A DNA stretch of 64,000 nt. Source: Lophius americanus. Lineage: Eukaryota > Chordata > Actinopteri > Lophiiformes > Lophiidae. Below, in pieces: positions 1-14,002 of the stretch. The position numbers and the translations under genes are program-made. Numbering within the stretch: the first letter of the stretch is position 1; each line of letters opens with the position of its first letter. The notes under the pieces are model-generated. The model was not told where the DNA came from. It ran no database searches and saw only the letters and a program-made list of their open reading frames with translations. The stretch spans positions 1,302,001 through 1,366,000 of the forward strand of contig JBBDHG010000006.1 of assembly GCA_037951165.1 (NCBI GenBank), read 5' to 3'.

Positions 1-158
1 GTTTGGGTCACAGCACAATAACTTCAGTTTAATCTTAATTTAATAATTAAAAGCTGCAGGTTATCCAAGACTTGATGCCTTTTCTGACACGCCTGTAAAT
101 TGGATAAGTGATTAGATTGACCTGGTGTCATCGAACAGTAAAAGTTAATGGAGAAGAA
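1..158 (-). mobile_element. L2-type LINE fragment (reverse transcriptase region)
   Basis: This stretch aligns by eye with 4097-4275 of the larger L2-type LINE in this window: both share the run from the 'TTGGGTC..AGCACAATAACTTCA' start through 'GACACGCCT' to 'TTAATGGAG' or 'TTATGGAG'. In the larger copy that interval encodes reverse transcriptase including the YADD box. Here the part matching the YADD codons is shortened, so the copy is dead. It runs off the window start, so its full extent is unknown. Confidence 0.72.
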
Positions 159-191
159 GAAAAAGAAGAAATCCTTGTGACCCATCTCTAA

Positions 192-345
192 TGGAGTAGT
201 GGAAACCCCCTTTGAAGCGCCCGGGGAGCTAGGGTTTCAGGGTCTTGCTCAAGGACCCTACGACATGTAGACCCTGCTGGGATTCAAACCGGCTACCTTC
301 TGATCTTCTTATTGGGAGACGGCAGCTTTGCCACTTGGGCTTTTG
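192..345 (-). repeat. tRNA-derived SINE fragment (V-SINE-like)
   Basis: On the minus strand there is a B-box-like GGTTTGAATCC (reverse of 280-290), then the central motif CTTGAGCAAGACCCTG and a GCTCCCCGGGCGCT block. The same order is seen in the more complete copy at 26119-26375. The A-box end (about 320-345) is degraded. These features fit a tRNA-derived SINE rather than a tRNA gene. Confidence 0.7.
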
Positions 346-1689
346 TCAACTTTTCTTTCCCAAAATGCACAACAAAATAGTTGGTATGGTAACGTAAAAT
401 TGTGCGGGCATTTGAATTTTTAATAGAAACACGGGAACTGTTATGCTTCGTTATTAATGCCATTTAACCGAAGGATGTTTAACCAAGATCACAGCGTATT
501 GTGGTAACTTCTGAAAAAAAAAGGAGTGGATGATATTTCACCTTCAAGGCAAACAACCTCCATTTACGCCTTGTTAGTTCTCATAGCACATGCTAGCATG
601 CTGTTTGGGGAAGCTCAATGTCTACAGCAATATTAAAAAAAAACATTATAATACTTTAGACATTGATTGAAAACATGGCATTTAAATTTTTTTTAAAAAT
701 TCCAATTTTTATTTTTATTTTTTTTCAGGTAACTTTTTACCTGGTGTTGATTTCATGGCTCCTTAAAGTGACAGTTAGGGAGGAGTATACACCACAAGAA
801 GTCTGTTCGGAGGAGGAACAGCCCCCAAAGAAAGTCAAACAAATGAGATACAACTTTTCGACCATACTGGAATCAAGATTATTAAGTCCCCATAGTATAT
901 TAGGTTTGAATGCAACATATACTATGAATCATCTGAAACTGATAACAAAATGAAAAGGTTAAAAAATATATAAAACATGTATAAATGACTATTAATCACT
1001 ATCGCTCCCTAAATTATTCAACACCCTGAACAGCAACCCTCATAAGAGTATAAACTAGTCAATTACATGCTGTTAAAACACTGGGTAAATATTCCCATAC
1101 TTTAATCATTTTCGCAGCAGGATTGAATTATTTTGAGAATGGGGTGATCAGTAAAAATAGCAATTTTGTAAAATTTGCGAGGGAAAAAACTGTGTATCAT
1201 TTATATCAGTGATCTATCATTGCTTACAGCATATAAATAGAAGATTATATCTACTTAACCCTAATATACAGTGTACCGGAGGTTGAATAATATGGCTTCC
1301 AATTGTATATGTCAGCAGTAAATTATTTTTAATTACTAAACTAGAAAGGGCAAAAATGTCGTAATTTTAAAAACGTATCAATTAAACAGGCTTTAGGAGA
1401 ATAGATTAAATATTATCCAGGCATTAGCATGAGGAATATTACATAAAAAATATTTCTTTGCCTAGTCTGCACAACTGCACTGTCACTTTAATGCACGTAG
1501 GTATGTGTTTATGTGTGTGTGTGTGTGCATGCATTCTATATTCATAGGACTTGTCCTTTTTTATTTTCCATATTTATGTGTTTCTGTGAATGCATGCTTT
1601 ACGTGTGAAGTTTGATTTTCTTTGGCAATAAATCGTTCTTAATACCACTGAAGCTGCCACGTCTGCCAGTTTACACGAACATCATACCA
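346..1689. other. AT-rich spacer, no recognised gene
   Basis: No gene is recognised. The stretch holds a 96-codon open frame at 663-953 (+) preceded by a polypyrimidine run and AG, treated as a weak exon candidate in the findings, and a short GT-rich run near 1508-1528. Confidence 0.6.
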
Positions 1690-2010
1690 CTTTGTCACAA
1701 GGATCTGCATTCACATGTCAACACTGTGAAAAATCAACACCCCGGAATAACTCTACATGCCTGTGTGTAAATATTTTCATAAATATCACGTGCAAAGTTG
1801 GTCCAGTTTTGACAAAAAATTATGTTTTGCCCGTTTACACAGCGGCGGTGATGAGGGCACTTTCAAATATGAAAATGAACAGAAAGTTTTGCATTTTCCA
1901 GTCTTCAAAAATACTATTGTCATGTGAAAAAAGAAGGTTAATCCACACAAAAAAAGTCCACCATCTAATGCAAAAAGTAGTCGGTGCGAAACTGGAGAAG
2001 GAATAGTCGC
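1690..2010. repeat. Possible DNA-transposon-derived repeat
   Basis: The text around 1820-1990 (a CCCGTTTACACAG motif, then a CATTTTC-rich part and GTCATGTGAAAA) resembles terminal parts of non-autonomous teleost DNA transposons. No clear terminal inverted repeats or target duplication were found, so the class is not set. Open frames on both strands here show no recognisable protein. Confidence 0.25.
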
Positions 2011-2269
2011 CGATTAATGAACACGAAGTGGGCAGGTTTAACAGTAGTGCCAAATGAGAAGGGATCCAGGTGTGAGAGAGTTTACCAAGCCCACACCACA
2101 GACACAAAAACAATGTCCCTCTCTTTATCAGAAACAGGAACTGTTGTACCTATTTAAAAGCATCTTCCAAACATCTCTTTCATTTTTTAACTCTCCTGTT
2201 TAAAGTTGTGAATGTTTGTGTGGTCCTTTAAAATATCCATGTTTTTGAATGGAGAGTCTTCAGTTTCAA

Positions 2270-2470
2270 ACAAAACACAGGACATGAGGTCAATGAGTCA
2301 GCGTTATTTGGGCTGCGTCACCGGGGGGAGGTTTAACAACCCATTTCCACCTCAGGGTAATTGGTTTTGACGTGGCGCTGATGTGTCGGGTTCTTTGAAT
2401 TGTTGAGCCGAGTAATTATTTTGTTATGCAAACTAATTGGCGATAGAGATGTGAAGTTTTCACAAAGTGA
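2270..2470. promoter_or_regulatory. Possible conserved non-coding element
   Basis: A repeat-free, base-balanced stretch between AT-rich spacer and the LINE. It holds an octamer-like site (TTATGCAAACTAATT, near 2424-2438) and a TAATTA-like core just before it. The call is made from texture only; conservation was not tested. Confidence 0.2.
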
Positions 2471-2647
2471 TGGTTAAAACATTACCTTTAGACTAAAAAA
2501 AAAAAAAGGTAACCCAATACTCTAGAGTTCAGCAAAACAGGTCAAGAGGGGGAGACAACATCAGGGAAGACATATCTAGTCTGATCCGGTGCGCCTCACT
2601 ATGAGGAGAACAACAGGTGAAGCTTTGCTTCATGCTCTTCCCATATT

Positions 2648-3660
2648 TCAATCAATCAATCATCAATCAATCTTTATTTATATAGCGACAATTCACAACA
2701 AGACCCAACAAATTATCTACAAGACCCAACAAATTATCTACAAGACCCAACAAATTCCTCCTTGAGCAAGCAGTTGGCGACAATGGCGAGAAAAAAACTG
2801 CCCTTAAACGGGCAGAGGCCTCGAGCCGATCCAAGACTCAGGGTGGACGGCCTACTGCCATCCACTGGGTTTGAAAAAAAAAGAGAGTGAGAGAGAGAAA
2901 GAGAGAGACACGGGTAAGGAGAGATAAAGACGGGGGGGAAAGCAGCAAAGATATCAGCTATAATCCACTTTCTCCAACCGCTCCATGGTCGGGTCGCGGC
3001 AGCAGCAGGGATCCAAGGTTGATAATAACATTAATATTAATGTAACATATAGTGATAGCTTATGGGGAAATACTATACAATAATAATAATCATCATGAGC
3101 ATCTTGTGATGAGTGGACATCGAGCAGGTCCACAGCAGCAGAACCAGTCACCATCCATGTGACCTTACAGGGCAAGAAAACACAAAGACTCCAGGGAAGA
3201 AGTCAAGTTAGAAAAATGCTTTAATCCATTAACATGACTTAATCCAGTAACATGCTTTAATCCATTAACATGCATTAATCCAGTAACATGCATTAAAATG
3301 CGAGGGGTGTATAAAGAGGGACAGTGAGAGAGGAAGAAAGAAAAGCTCAGTGCATCATGGGAGATCCCGTAGCAGTCTAAAACTATAGCAGCATAGCTAA
3401 GAGCTAGCTAATGCAAGCCTTAATTATAAACTTTACCATAAAGGAAAGTTTTAATCCTACTTTTAAATGTAGAGATGGTCTCTGCCCCCCGAACCAAGAT
3501 TGGGAGATGGTTCCACAGGAGAGGAGCCTGATAGCTGAAGGTTCTGGCTCCCATTCTTCTTCTGGAGACTCTAGGGACTACCAGTAACCCTGCATGCTGG
3601 GAGCGCAGAGTTCTGATTGCAGAATATGGAACTATGAGCTCCTTCAGATACGTTGGTGCC
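2648..3660 (-). other. 3' UTR and tail of the L2-type LINE
   Basis: Non-coding part between the reverse transcriptase frame and the (TTGA)n tail. It contains a purine-rich AG run (2876-2910) and an imperfect direct repeat array with CATGCATTAATCCAGTAA-like units (about 3215-3300). The terminal (TTGA)n tail is typical of L2-group elements. Confidence 0.6.
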
Positions 3661-3666
3661 TGACTG

Positions 3667-4645
3667 TTAATGGTTAGTGAGCAGAAGGATTTTGAATTCG
3701 CTTCTAGATTTTACCGGGAGCCAATGAAGGGAAGCTAATACAGGAGAGATATGTTCTCTTAACCTGGTTCTGGTCAGCACACGTGCAGCAGCGTTCTGCA
3801 TCAGGTGGATGGGCTTCACAGACTTATTGGGACTACCTGCTAGTAGGGCATTACAGTAATCCAGACTGGAAGTAACAAATGCATAAACTAACTTTTCTGC
3901 ATCTTTTTGTGACAGAATGTTCCGTATTTTAGAAATATTAGGCAGATGAAAAAAGTTAGTCCTAGAAATCTGTTTTATGTGGGAGTCAAAGGTCATATCC
4001 TGATCAAAGATAACTCCCAGGTTCCTCACAGTGGTGCTGGAGGCCAAGGTCATACCATCCAGAGTAGATATATCATCAGATAAATTGTTTCTAAGGTGCT
4101 TGGGTCCAAGCACAATAACTTCACTTTTATCTGAATTTAATAATAAAAAGTTGCAGATCATCCAAGTCTCAATGTCTGTGAGACACGCCTCTAAGTTGGT
4201 TAATTAATTAGATTCACCTGGTTTCATTGATAAGTACAACTGTGTGTCATCAGCATAACAGTGAATGTTTATGGAGTGTTTCCTGATAATGTTGCCTAAA
4301 GGGAGCAAATATAATGTGAATAATATTGGCCCAAACACAAATCCCTGGGGAACTCCGTGGGTAACCCTGCTATGCATGGAGGTTTCATTGTTAACAGATA
4401 CAAACTGAGATCTGTCACATAAATATGACCTAAACCAACCTAAACTTAATGCAGTGTCTTTGATGCCAATTAAGTTTTCAAGTATTTGTATTAGAATTTG
4501 GTGGTCAAAAGTATCAAATCAGTACTAAGATCCAACAAGACCAGAACAATACTTATAATTTTGTCATTAAAGAAACTCAGGAAGTCATCGCTACTAAGGG
4601 TTTTAGGAATACGGGGCTCAACAGAACTCTGATTGTCAGTCAGCC
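3667..4645 (-). pseudogene. L2 reverse transcriptase remnant
   Basis: Minus-strand translation gives palm motifs of LINE reverse transcriptase. A GVPQG motif is followed by FGPILFTLYLLPLG, and the catalytic box YADD is at 4246-4257 (codons TAT GCT GAT GAC). A 164-codon open frame (4161-3667) carries the region after the palm: LNSDKSEVIVLGP, then NLGVIFDQDM, SSLDYCNALL, LMQNAAARVLT and LHWLPV, all hallmarks of the L2/CR1-group C-terminus. A frameshift separates the YADD part from the C-terminal part. The enzyme would copy element RNA at a nicked target; this copy is not functional. Confidence 0.88.
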
Positions 4646-4648
4646 TGG

Positions 4649-5670
4649 CTACGTGCCGAACAAAAACCTGGGGTTGTTTTTATTTTCCTCTATCAGTGCA
4701 GATAAATAGGACGCTCTGGTGATGGCTCTCTTATATTTTTTAATGCTATCTTGCCAGGCTATTCGGGACTCAACAAGTTTAGTGTGTCGCCATTTTCTTT
4801 CTAGTTTATAAATTGTTGTGAAGTTTCGAGTTAGGTTGTTAAACCATGGAGCTACTCTCCTCTGTTTCACACTCTTCTTTTTTAGGGGGCAATAGTGTCC
4901 AGAGTTAATCTCATTGAGTTTGCAGCCCTATCGACAAAATAATCAATTTGCCCAGGACTAACGTTAGAGTCAGATTCTTTAAGTTGAGACATGCATCTGA
5001 ATTCAGGACTGATGGAATAGATTCTTAAAATTTTATTACAGCTTCTTCAAATATATTTCTAGCGTAGAAAGATTTTTCTATTGGCGAGTTATTTAGCATC
5101 GCAAATTCAAAAGTTATCAAACACTGGTCGGATAGCAGAGGATTCTGTGGATGAACTACTAGTTTTTCAAAATCAATGCCGTAAGTCAGGACTATATCCA
5201 AGGTGTGATTAAAACAGTGAGTGGGCTCATTAACACACTGACTCAAACCAACACAGTCTAATATTAAGTTAAATGCGGCACCGAGAATATCTCTGTCTTC
5301 ATCTATGTGAATGTTAAAATCACTTAATATAATTATTTTATCTGTCTTAAGGACTAGGTTTGACAGAAAATCAGAGAACTAATTTAAAAATTCGGAGTAT
5401 GGGCCAGGAGCCCAATACACTGTGACAAATAAGAATGGCGGTTGATGCTTCCAGGTTGGATTTGTAAAACTGAGAGTAAGGCTTTCAAATGAGTTAGTCA
5501 GGTTTGGGTTTAGGATTTAATGGTAAACTGGATTTAAATATGGGTGCAACTCCACCTCCTCAGCCTGTGCTTCTAGGTATATGAGTATTATAATGAGCAG
5601 TGGGGCTAGATTCATTCAAACTAACATATCCCGCCTCACACAGCCAGGTCTCCGTCAGACAGAATAAATC
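4649..5670 (-). pseudogene. L2 endonuclease and linker remnant
   Basis: The minus strand encodes LTETWL at 5641-5658, a motif of the apurinic-like endonuclease of L2/CR1-group LINEs. It is followed by a glycine-rich GGGVAPIF stretch interrupted by an in-frame TGA. Further on, HTLDIVLTYGID and LSDQCLITFEF (in 5246-5025) match the end of that domain. The linker to reverse transcriptase (4870-4649) reads APWFNNLTRNF with WQDSIKKYKRAI. Several frames are needed to read the whole, so the gene is broken. Confidence 0.8.
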
Positions 5671-5989
5671 AATATGATGATCTAAAATAAGATCATTTAC
5701 TAAAACTGTTTGAGATGTTGCAGAGTCTAATATTAAGAATATATAATAAAGTCCACAATCTATTATATATTAATTTCTAGCTACATTCTTAGATGTTTTA
5801 CGTTTTTTTAGGTTTTTGTGTAAAATCATTTTGTAATCTGACTTGAATAATGAAGGTGGTCGAGGGACAGACACAGTCTCTATGGGTTTTGGGCTGGGTG
5901 ACTCTAAAGGAGGCGCAGAGATGCGTGTAAGACTGCGACTTCTGCTTTCTGGTCCCAACCCTGTCACGTCACGTTTGCTCTCGTCTAAT

Positions 5990-6310
5990 AATCTACGTTA
6001 GATTCCTAGATAAGAGTGCAGCTCTATCCAAAGTGGGATGGATACCGTCTCTCCTGATCAGACCAGGCTTTCCCCAGAAAGTTTGCCAATTTTCTACCAG
6101 GCCCACGTCGTTTGCTGGACACTACCTCCACAACCAGCGGTGAACGATGACATACGGCTAAACAAGTCATCACTGGTCAGATTGGGGAGGGGTCCAGAGA
6201 AAACTACGGAGTCCGACTTAGTTTTAGCAAAAGCACACACCGATTGAACATTCATTTTCGTGACCTCCTATTAGTGTAATCGGGTGTCATTACCGCCGAC
6301 GATATTTACC
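5990..6310 (-). pseudogene. L2 ORF1 SGNH-esterase-like remnant
   Basis: Minus-strand reading gives VGGNDTRLH (6300-6274), similar to the G-x-N-D block of SGNH hydrolases. It continues with SVCAFAKTKSDSVVFSGPLP and ends with NWQTFWGKPGLI and DGIHPTLDRAALLSRNL, where DGIH (6049-6038) fits the catalytic D-x-x-H block. Teleost L2-type ORF1 proteins carry such an esterase-like domain. Frameshifts and a stop show decay. The position upstream of the endonuclease fits an ORF1 or fused N-terminal location. Confidence 0.7.
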
Positions 6311-6330
6311 CGCACTTTAAATGCAGGTCA

Positions 6331-6899
6331 GTTTACTGTATATGTTTTCCAACAATATAGTAGGTACGTGGTCATATAGACAGAGATACATGTCGGGAAC
6401 ACATTATACGATCAACTTTAATATGACAGTGACAAAACATGCCGTCTGTTTAAACAGCTTCCTGTCAATTTGTCTACAGGGTTACTTTCTGTGAGTTTTA
6501 ACAAAAAACATTTACACCAGGGTGAGTTTTTTTCACAAAGAGCTGAAGGGAGAAAAATGTCGAAACTGTAACTGAAAAACTGATAAATTTACCTATGATA
6601 AAGAGATTTATAATCTTTCACTCCTGATAAATTACATTGTGTCAGATTGATACTTTATTAGAAAATGTAAAAGATATTGTGAGCAGAAAATCAAACAGTC
6701 AGCAGTGCTTAGCTTCGGAGCTGTTTGCATAAGAACATCAAGAGTGTCAGAATCTTGTGAAAACTTGGACGACAACAACATCAATTTGCACATGGCTATT
6801 ATGTTTGCAGCCTAACGCCAGGCGTTCTCTGTACCGCACCGTTTAAAAAAAAAAAGTAGTTTGGGCACAACAATAGAACATTTTTCCGCCTCATGCTTT
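6331..6899. other. Spacer, nothing recognised
   Basis: No gene or clear repeat was seen. Part of this could be the 5' UTR of the LINE just described, whose 5' end could not be fixed. Confidence 0.5.
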
Positions 6900-7560
6900 T
6901 AAATGAAACTTTATTGACAATTATCAATAGCGACAACAGGCTGCAGGAGCCCTACAGAGCTCTTGTTGTGTGAGGATCTGCCCATACAATAGTTGGGTTT
7001 ACATGGGACACTTTTCTCCTTTTTCAATTGCAATGAGGGTCGCCTGTTTACAGGACTTGTGATCTTTTCCGACCCAGTCTTTACATGCATCAACTCACCT
7101 AATCAAAAATGCTTTAACACATGCGCAGACGATCCACACTCACGTTCATAAGGTGGCGATAATGCTTCGGTGAGCCCAGTGCCGACCGCCAACAAGCGAC
7201 CAGAAGAATAATATGACAAAGAGGGCGCGCGTTGAAGTGTCTTTTCGCCCATCTAAAAAAGTTAATATTTTAAAGTTGTAATGAATAAATCAGTCTCCGA
7301 TGCAGACCGGTACTGTTTTGAACTCACCGTATTTGAAATGCCTCGTGGCGCTGAAAAAAACTTAGCAGAGCATTACGTCACAACGACAACCTAAACAGAA
7401 AGCTTTCCGATACAGTGTTTACATGCAGCGACTGACTACCGGAAAGGGTTTTCACTACCTCCTTGCAAAGGGATGAAATCTAATACAGAAAGGCTTTTTC
7501 TATTCGGAAATGGGTGTTTGCATGCAGCACTTTCTTTCCGAATAGACGCCAACCCTGAGC
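6900..7560. repeat. Possible non-autonomous DNA transposon
   Basis: Related motifs recur in this stretch: GTTTACATGGGACAC near 6988, TTTACATGCATCAAC near 7080, GTTTACATGCAGCGAC near 7420 and GTTTGCATGCAGCAC near 7515. Their clustering at both ends suggests decayed termini of a DNA element. Exact inverted ends and a target duplication were not found. Confidence 0.3.
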
Positions 7561-8759
7561 TTCCGCAAGCGTTTGACTCGTATAGTGTGAGCTGAAATCA
7601 AACATGCACGACTTTAAAGTCATAAAGTGTAAGCTCGGCTTAACGGTCGTGCACAGAGCAAGATATTCACAAAAACAATGGCTCACCGTCAGGTTATTAA
7701 CACTCCTCCATGCTGCAGTGACTGACAGTGTATTATGCGTTTCGCCCACAGTCAGACGACTTAATATCAGCCGATAGCAGTTAGCAGCTAACTGGATGGA
7801 GAAAGGCAAAAGAAAGTTTCTTTAAGTTGAAGAAATGGCATGCCGTCCAAAAACACCTTCATCTCTGAGCAGAGGATGCCCTTTTTTTTTTCAAGTTAGT
7901 TTAGAGAAAACAGGATGCAGATGTAAAACGCCACACCAACCTCATACTTTGATTTGTTATATGCAGTGAACCTCGGCTTGCTATTTGAAAACACACTTTC
8001 GAGCAGCATTGTTCGATTGCTTGTTCAGTGTAACCACAGAAGTAGTAGAGATGGGTCTTCATTGTGGTGTTCTTGCACGATCTCTTCGGGGTAACCACAC
8101 CTAAATGATCTGATTTGTTTTTGATCATGCATTCACCATCATCTGTTTCTTGTTTGCTCACCCTGCTACAATGCTGACCATTTTTTTCCAATAAGAGTAA
8201 GCCTACTAATACTGCATTCATGGGTTAGTAATCACGCTTCCATCTTCTAACAGTTCCAAAAGTTCTGTTAAAAATCGCAGAGCAATGAAAACTGTTTATT
8301 AAAAGCTTATAAATGCACAAAATTCAATTGAACAGCTTCCCAATTTGGATCATCTGTGCAGCATGGGTCTAACACAGAACTCCTCAAGTCTTCATGCTAA
8401 GCTAACTGGTTCTTGGTGATAGCTTCAGCTTTTGCTTACAGACAGGAGAGTGGATATTGTTGTATGTAGATGGGCATACATACAAAAATAAAAGGGAATA
8501 AATGTATTTCTCCTCATGTGAAATTAAAGTTAATTTAATTTTTATTAAAATAACGTTCATGGAACTTATTCTTCAGGCTGCGCCTTTGCTTTTCTGCTCT
8601 CATGTTTCCTATTAGCAGGTCAGCATGTGTTGCACGTGTAGCAGCACTGCCAAACACACATGCAGACAAAGACTCTACTTGTCCAACTAGTAGGAACTTT
8701 TTCGACAAAATAGCATTTAAACTGAACTGAACCTTTTTGTGTCTCATTATCCAGCTGAA
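7561..8759. other. Spacer, nothing firm
   Basis: Open frames of 70-109 codons occur on the minus strand, but none shows a recognisable motif, splice context or codon pattern. They are treated as chance frames. Confidence 0.5.
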
Positions 8760-8810
8760 ATGAGAATTTCAATGTTAAATGATATAGCTGAAATGAGAAT
8801 TTCAGCTATA
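8754..8810. repeat. Direct repeat overlapping a hairpin
   Basis: AGCTGAAATGAGAATTTCA occurs twice (from about 8754 and from 8787). The second copy sits inside a perfect inverted repeat with 12-bp arms TATAGCTGAAAT (8783-8794 with 8799-8810) and a 4-base loop. Confidence 0.75.
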
Positions 8811-9949
8811 ATATTTAACCTATATTAGATTTAGGTTTGGATTAAATAATGGCAGGTCTAACCTAAATGAATCAAAGGCCTGCCAGGTGAACATTTAAAA
8901 TGCTAATGATGTGAGCAACAGTTTGCGGTTGTCAGATCTCCGTCTGTGCTTTTCTGTCCGGTGTCCTCTTCCATTTCTGTCTCAGTGTGTGGCTTTGCTT
9001 TAACAGCTGCTCAAGTTTCCGACCATCAGGACCTGCGGTGCTGCGACAGTCTTCCCTTAATGTCCCCAAACTGATCACCGTGGGGGACGACACTCTTGAG
9101 GGTCTAAGGATTGGGGGAGGGGTGGGACAGGAAAAAAAAATGTTGTTGTTACCAGTGATAGCAGTGGAGGCTGTGGCTAAAGGACTTCCAAAGCAGCAGA
9201 GATAGCAGTCATGTGAAAAGATTACAGATAAGCGCAACCAGGGATGGCGCTTCATTACTGACTTAGGCAGAACACATTTGATTATAGCTGGGGCCTCTGA
9301 TTTAATTACCTTTTACAATGGTGAGAAAAAACATCACAGCTATGGTATATGGTTTGTAAAATTGTGCTGTTTGCTTTGCGCGTTACACATTTTATTGACA
9401 TGCCTGTTCTTATGTTATGGCATGGCGCCCCACCCCCACCTATCCTCCACAAACCAAAAATATGTGGGGTTTGACTCTGGCTGCCATGGAAATGAGGCTC
9501 ATCGTTTTTTTACCCCAATGAGACCTCCTCTCACCTCTTACTTTCTTACTCTTAAATATTGCAACATACAACAACGACAACATTAATATCAAAAACAACA
9601 GCAATCATTATAAATTCATTTATTTTGCAGGCATTGCCATGAAAATATCAAAATCAGAATTTTATTGAAACAAAAGTTGTAGCAAACTTCAAATATGTAA
9701 TGAAAACAGAGTGGAAACATCCTAAGATAGTAAAAATAAGTAATATGAATTGTTTATAAAAAAGTTGTTCTGTATAACAAATGAAAAAGTTGAAACGTTT
9801 TTAAAAGAAGGTTATATTGTAGAAATAACACTTTAATGTTGTGCCTGCCAGTCCAGCAGAAACGGGACAAGCGGTGTCCTGAGTCAGTAGCTAGTGAGAA
9901 GTCATCTGTTACATGATACAAAGCATTTATGTAGCCAGTGAAACCCCTC
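8811..9949. other. Spacer, nothing recognised
   Basis: Small open frames at 8932-9255 (-) and 9278-9586 (+) show no protein motif. A short AATCAGAATTTTATTGAAAC piece near 9650 resembles the end of a LINE-like repeat seen at 27634-27680. Confidence 0.5.
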
Positions 9950-9954
9950 TGGAC

Positions 9955-10065
9955 CTTTTTCCTCCGCCAAGAAGGTTATGTTTTCACTCCTGTTCATTTT
10001 GTACATTTGGTTGTTTGTTTGTGAGCAGGATTACAGAAAAGTTTCTGTATTTTGCAGCCTTTAAA
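9955..10065 (+). repeat. Dispersed repeat family A, copy 1
   Basis: The copy has CCGCCAAGAAGGTTATGTTTTCAC, in two adjoining parts, then a GTTTGTTTGTGAGCAGGATTAC block. This order recurs at 16385, 19297, 22975 (-) and 58560 (-), and the downstream half recurs at 40935. The family is common in teleost genomic sequence as far as I recall; its class was not determined. Confidence 0.65.
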
Positions 10066-10689
10066 ATGAAATAAAGTAAAATATTAAGCTGTTCGCAGTA
10101 GTGACGTCACAATGTCAGAATATTGCTGATTTTGTTCCTTTGATTCCTTGAAGTTTCAGTGGGGGTGGAGCTGGTGGCTTTTGGGGCTGTACAGAGATGC
10201 TGAAGTGGAAGGAGACAAGTGGCTACAGAGTATTTGAAAGATACTCAGAGATTGTTGAAGTTTTATTATATTATTTATTCTCTAATTGTCAATCATTGGG
10301 TCAAACTTCTCTTTCTACTATCAATATATAAAGAATGGTATATAAATGGGCCAAACTTTTTGATTGTCCTTTTTGTGTTACAAAATTGGCATATTCACAC
10401 ACTCTTACACCCCTTTGTACAAAAAAAAGTACATGAGATCAGATAACAGGAGGAGCTGAGGAGGGGCTCAGCGAGTAATGCAATAGGAGCATTTCACAGG
10501 TTGAGCAACAGAGGCGGACTCTGTCAGAGTCGCATAAGAAGGAAAAGGGAACCCGTGTGCAGAAATTCATGATGCATTTATGTCAAAACAGCAACAAAAG
10601 TTGGTTCAGATATGAATGGTTTAATCATGTGACTCAAGTGCTATAGCTAGCACACCTATAGTAAAAAACACAAGCACTATTAAATTGCC
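10066..10689. other. Spacer, nothing recognised
   Basis: No gene, repeat or structured element was seen in this interval. Confidence 0.5.
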
Positions 10690-11215
10690 AACCATTGAGA
10701 GAACCTCATGGACACAAACTCATTTTCTAACAAGTAGAGCAACCTGTAGAATGGGGCACTTCTTATTTCTACATGGAAAGCAACCCCAAATACCACTTTA
10801 TCATGTCCCTGCTCTTGAAGACCACCATATGGGTCAGTTGAGTATGTTTCTTTTTCCGTTGGAGAAATATCTTAGTTGGCACTTTACAATGTTAAGTCCA
10901 CTGGAAGGAAACTCTTGGGGACACATGATTATTCCAGTGCAAGGACTTCCTTGGTGAAACTTATGTTGTGTCGGTTGGAAGGACAACCCAGGGGGCACAA
11001 TCTCATGTTTAGTCTCATGGAAGACCATGATACACTGTATCAGGTTTTTGACACTGGGAGTAAACCCTAGAAGGCCCAAACACTGCACCCTAGATGCCAT
11101 ATATATCTATATTTTATCCACATGAAGGACAACCAAGGGACCCCCTATACATTTTCTCTTCTGAGCTTCACAGAGGACACTTTATCATGTTTTGTACACT
11201 GGAAAGACACATGTT
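10690..11215. repeat. Decayed tandem minisatellite, unit about 50-60 bp
   Basis: A motif of the form TGGAAGGACAACCC, then GGGGCAC, then ATCATGTTT recurs at uneven spacing: near 10770, 10899, 10976, 11123 and 11200. The copies differ by many substitutions and small gaps, so this is an old array. Three overlapping open frames in the array have no protein match and probably reflect the repeat. Confidence 0.5.

Positions 11216-14002
<2,787 letters not shown>

Larger units (their letters stand above)
2648..6330 (-). mobile_element. L2-type non-LTR retrotransposon, near full length, degenerate
   Basis: Read on the minus strand, the element shows in order an SGNH-esterase-like segment (about 6310-5990), an apurinic-type endonuclease segment (about 5670-5020), a linker (4870-4649), reverse transcriptase (about 4640-3667), and a 3' UTR ending in a short (TTGA)n tail at 2650-2675. 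This order is that of L2/CR1-group LINEs. Stop codons and frameshifts break every segment, including a TGA inside the endonuclease, so it cannot make functional protein. The 3' UTR includes a short direct triplication of an ACAAGACCCAACAAATT unit (2699-2756). The 5' boundary is uncertain and may lie beyond 6330. A second fragment of the same family is at 1-158. Confidence 0.85.

Noticed and set aside
663..953. Calling the frame a gene
   Set aside because: Only one possible acceptor and no homology recognised, so it is kept only as a weak finding.
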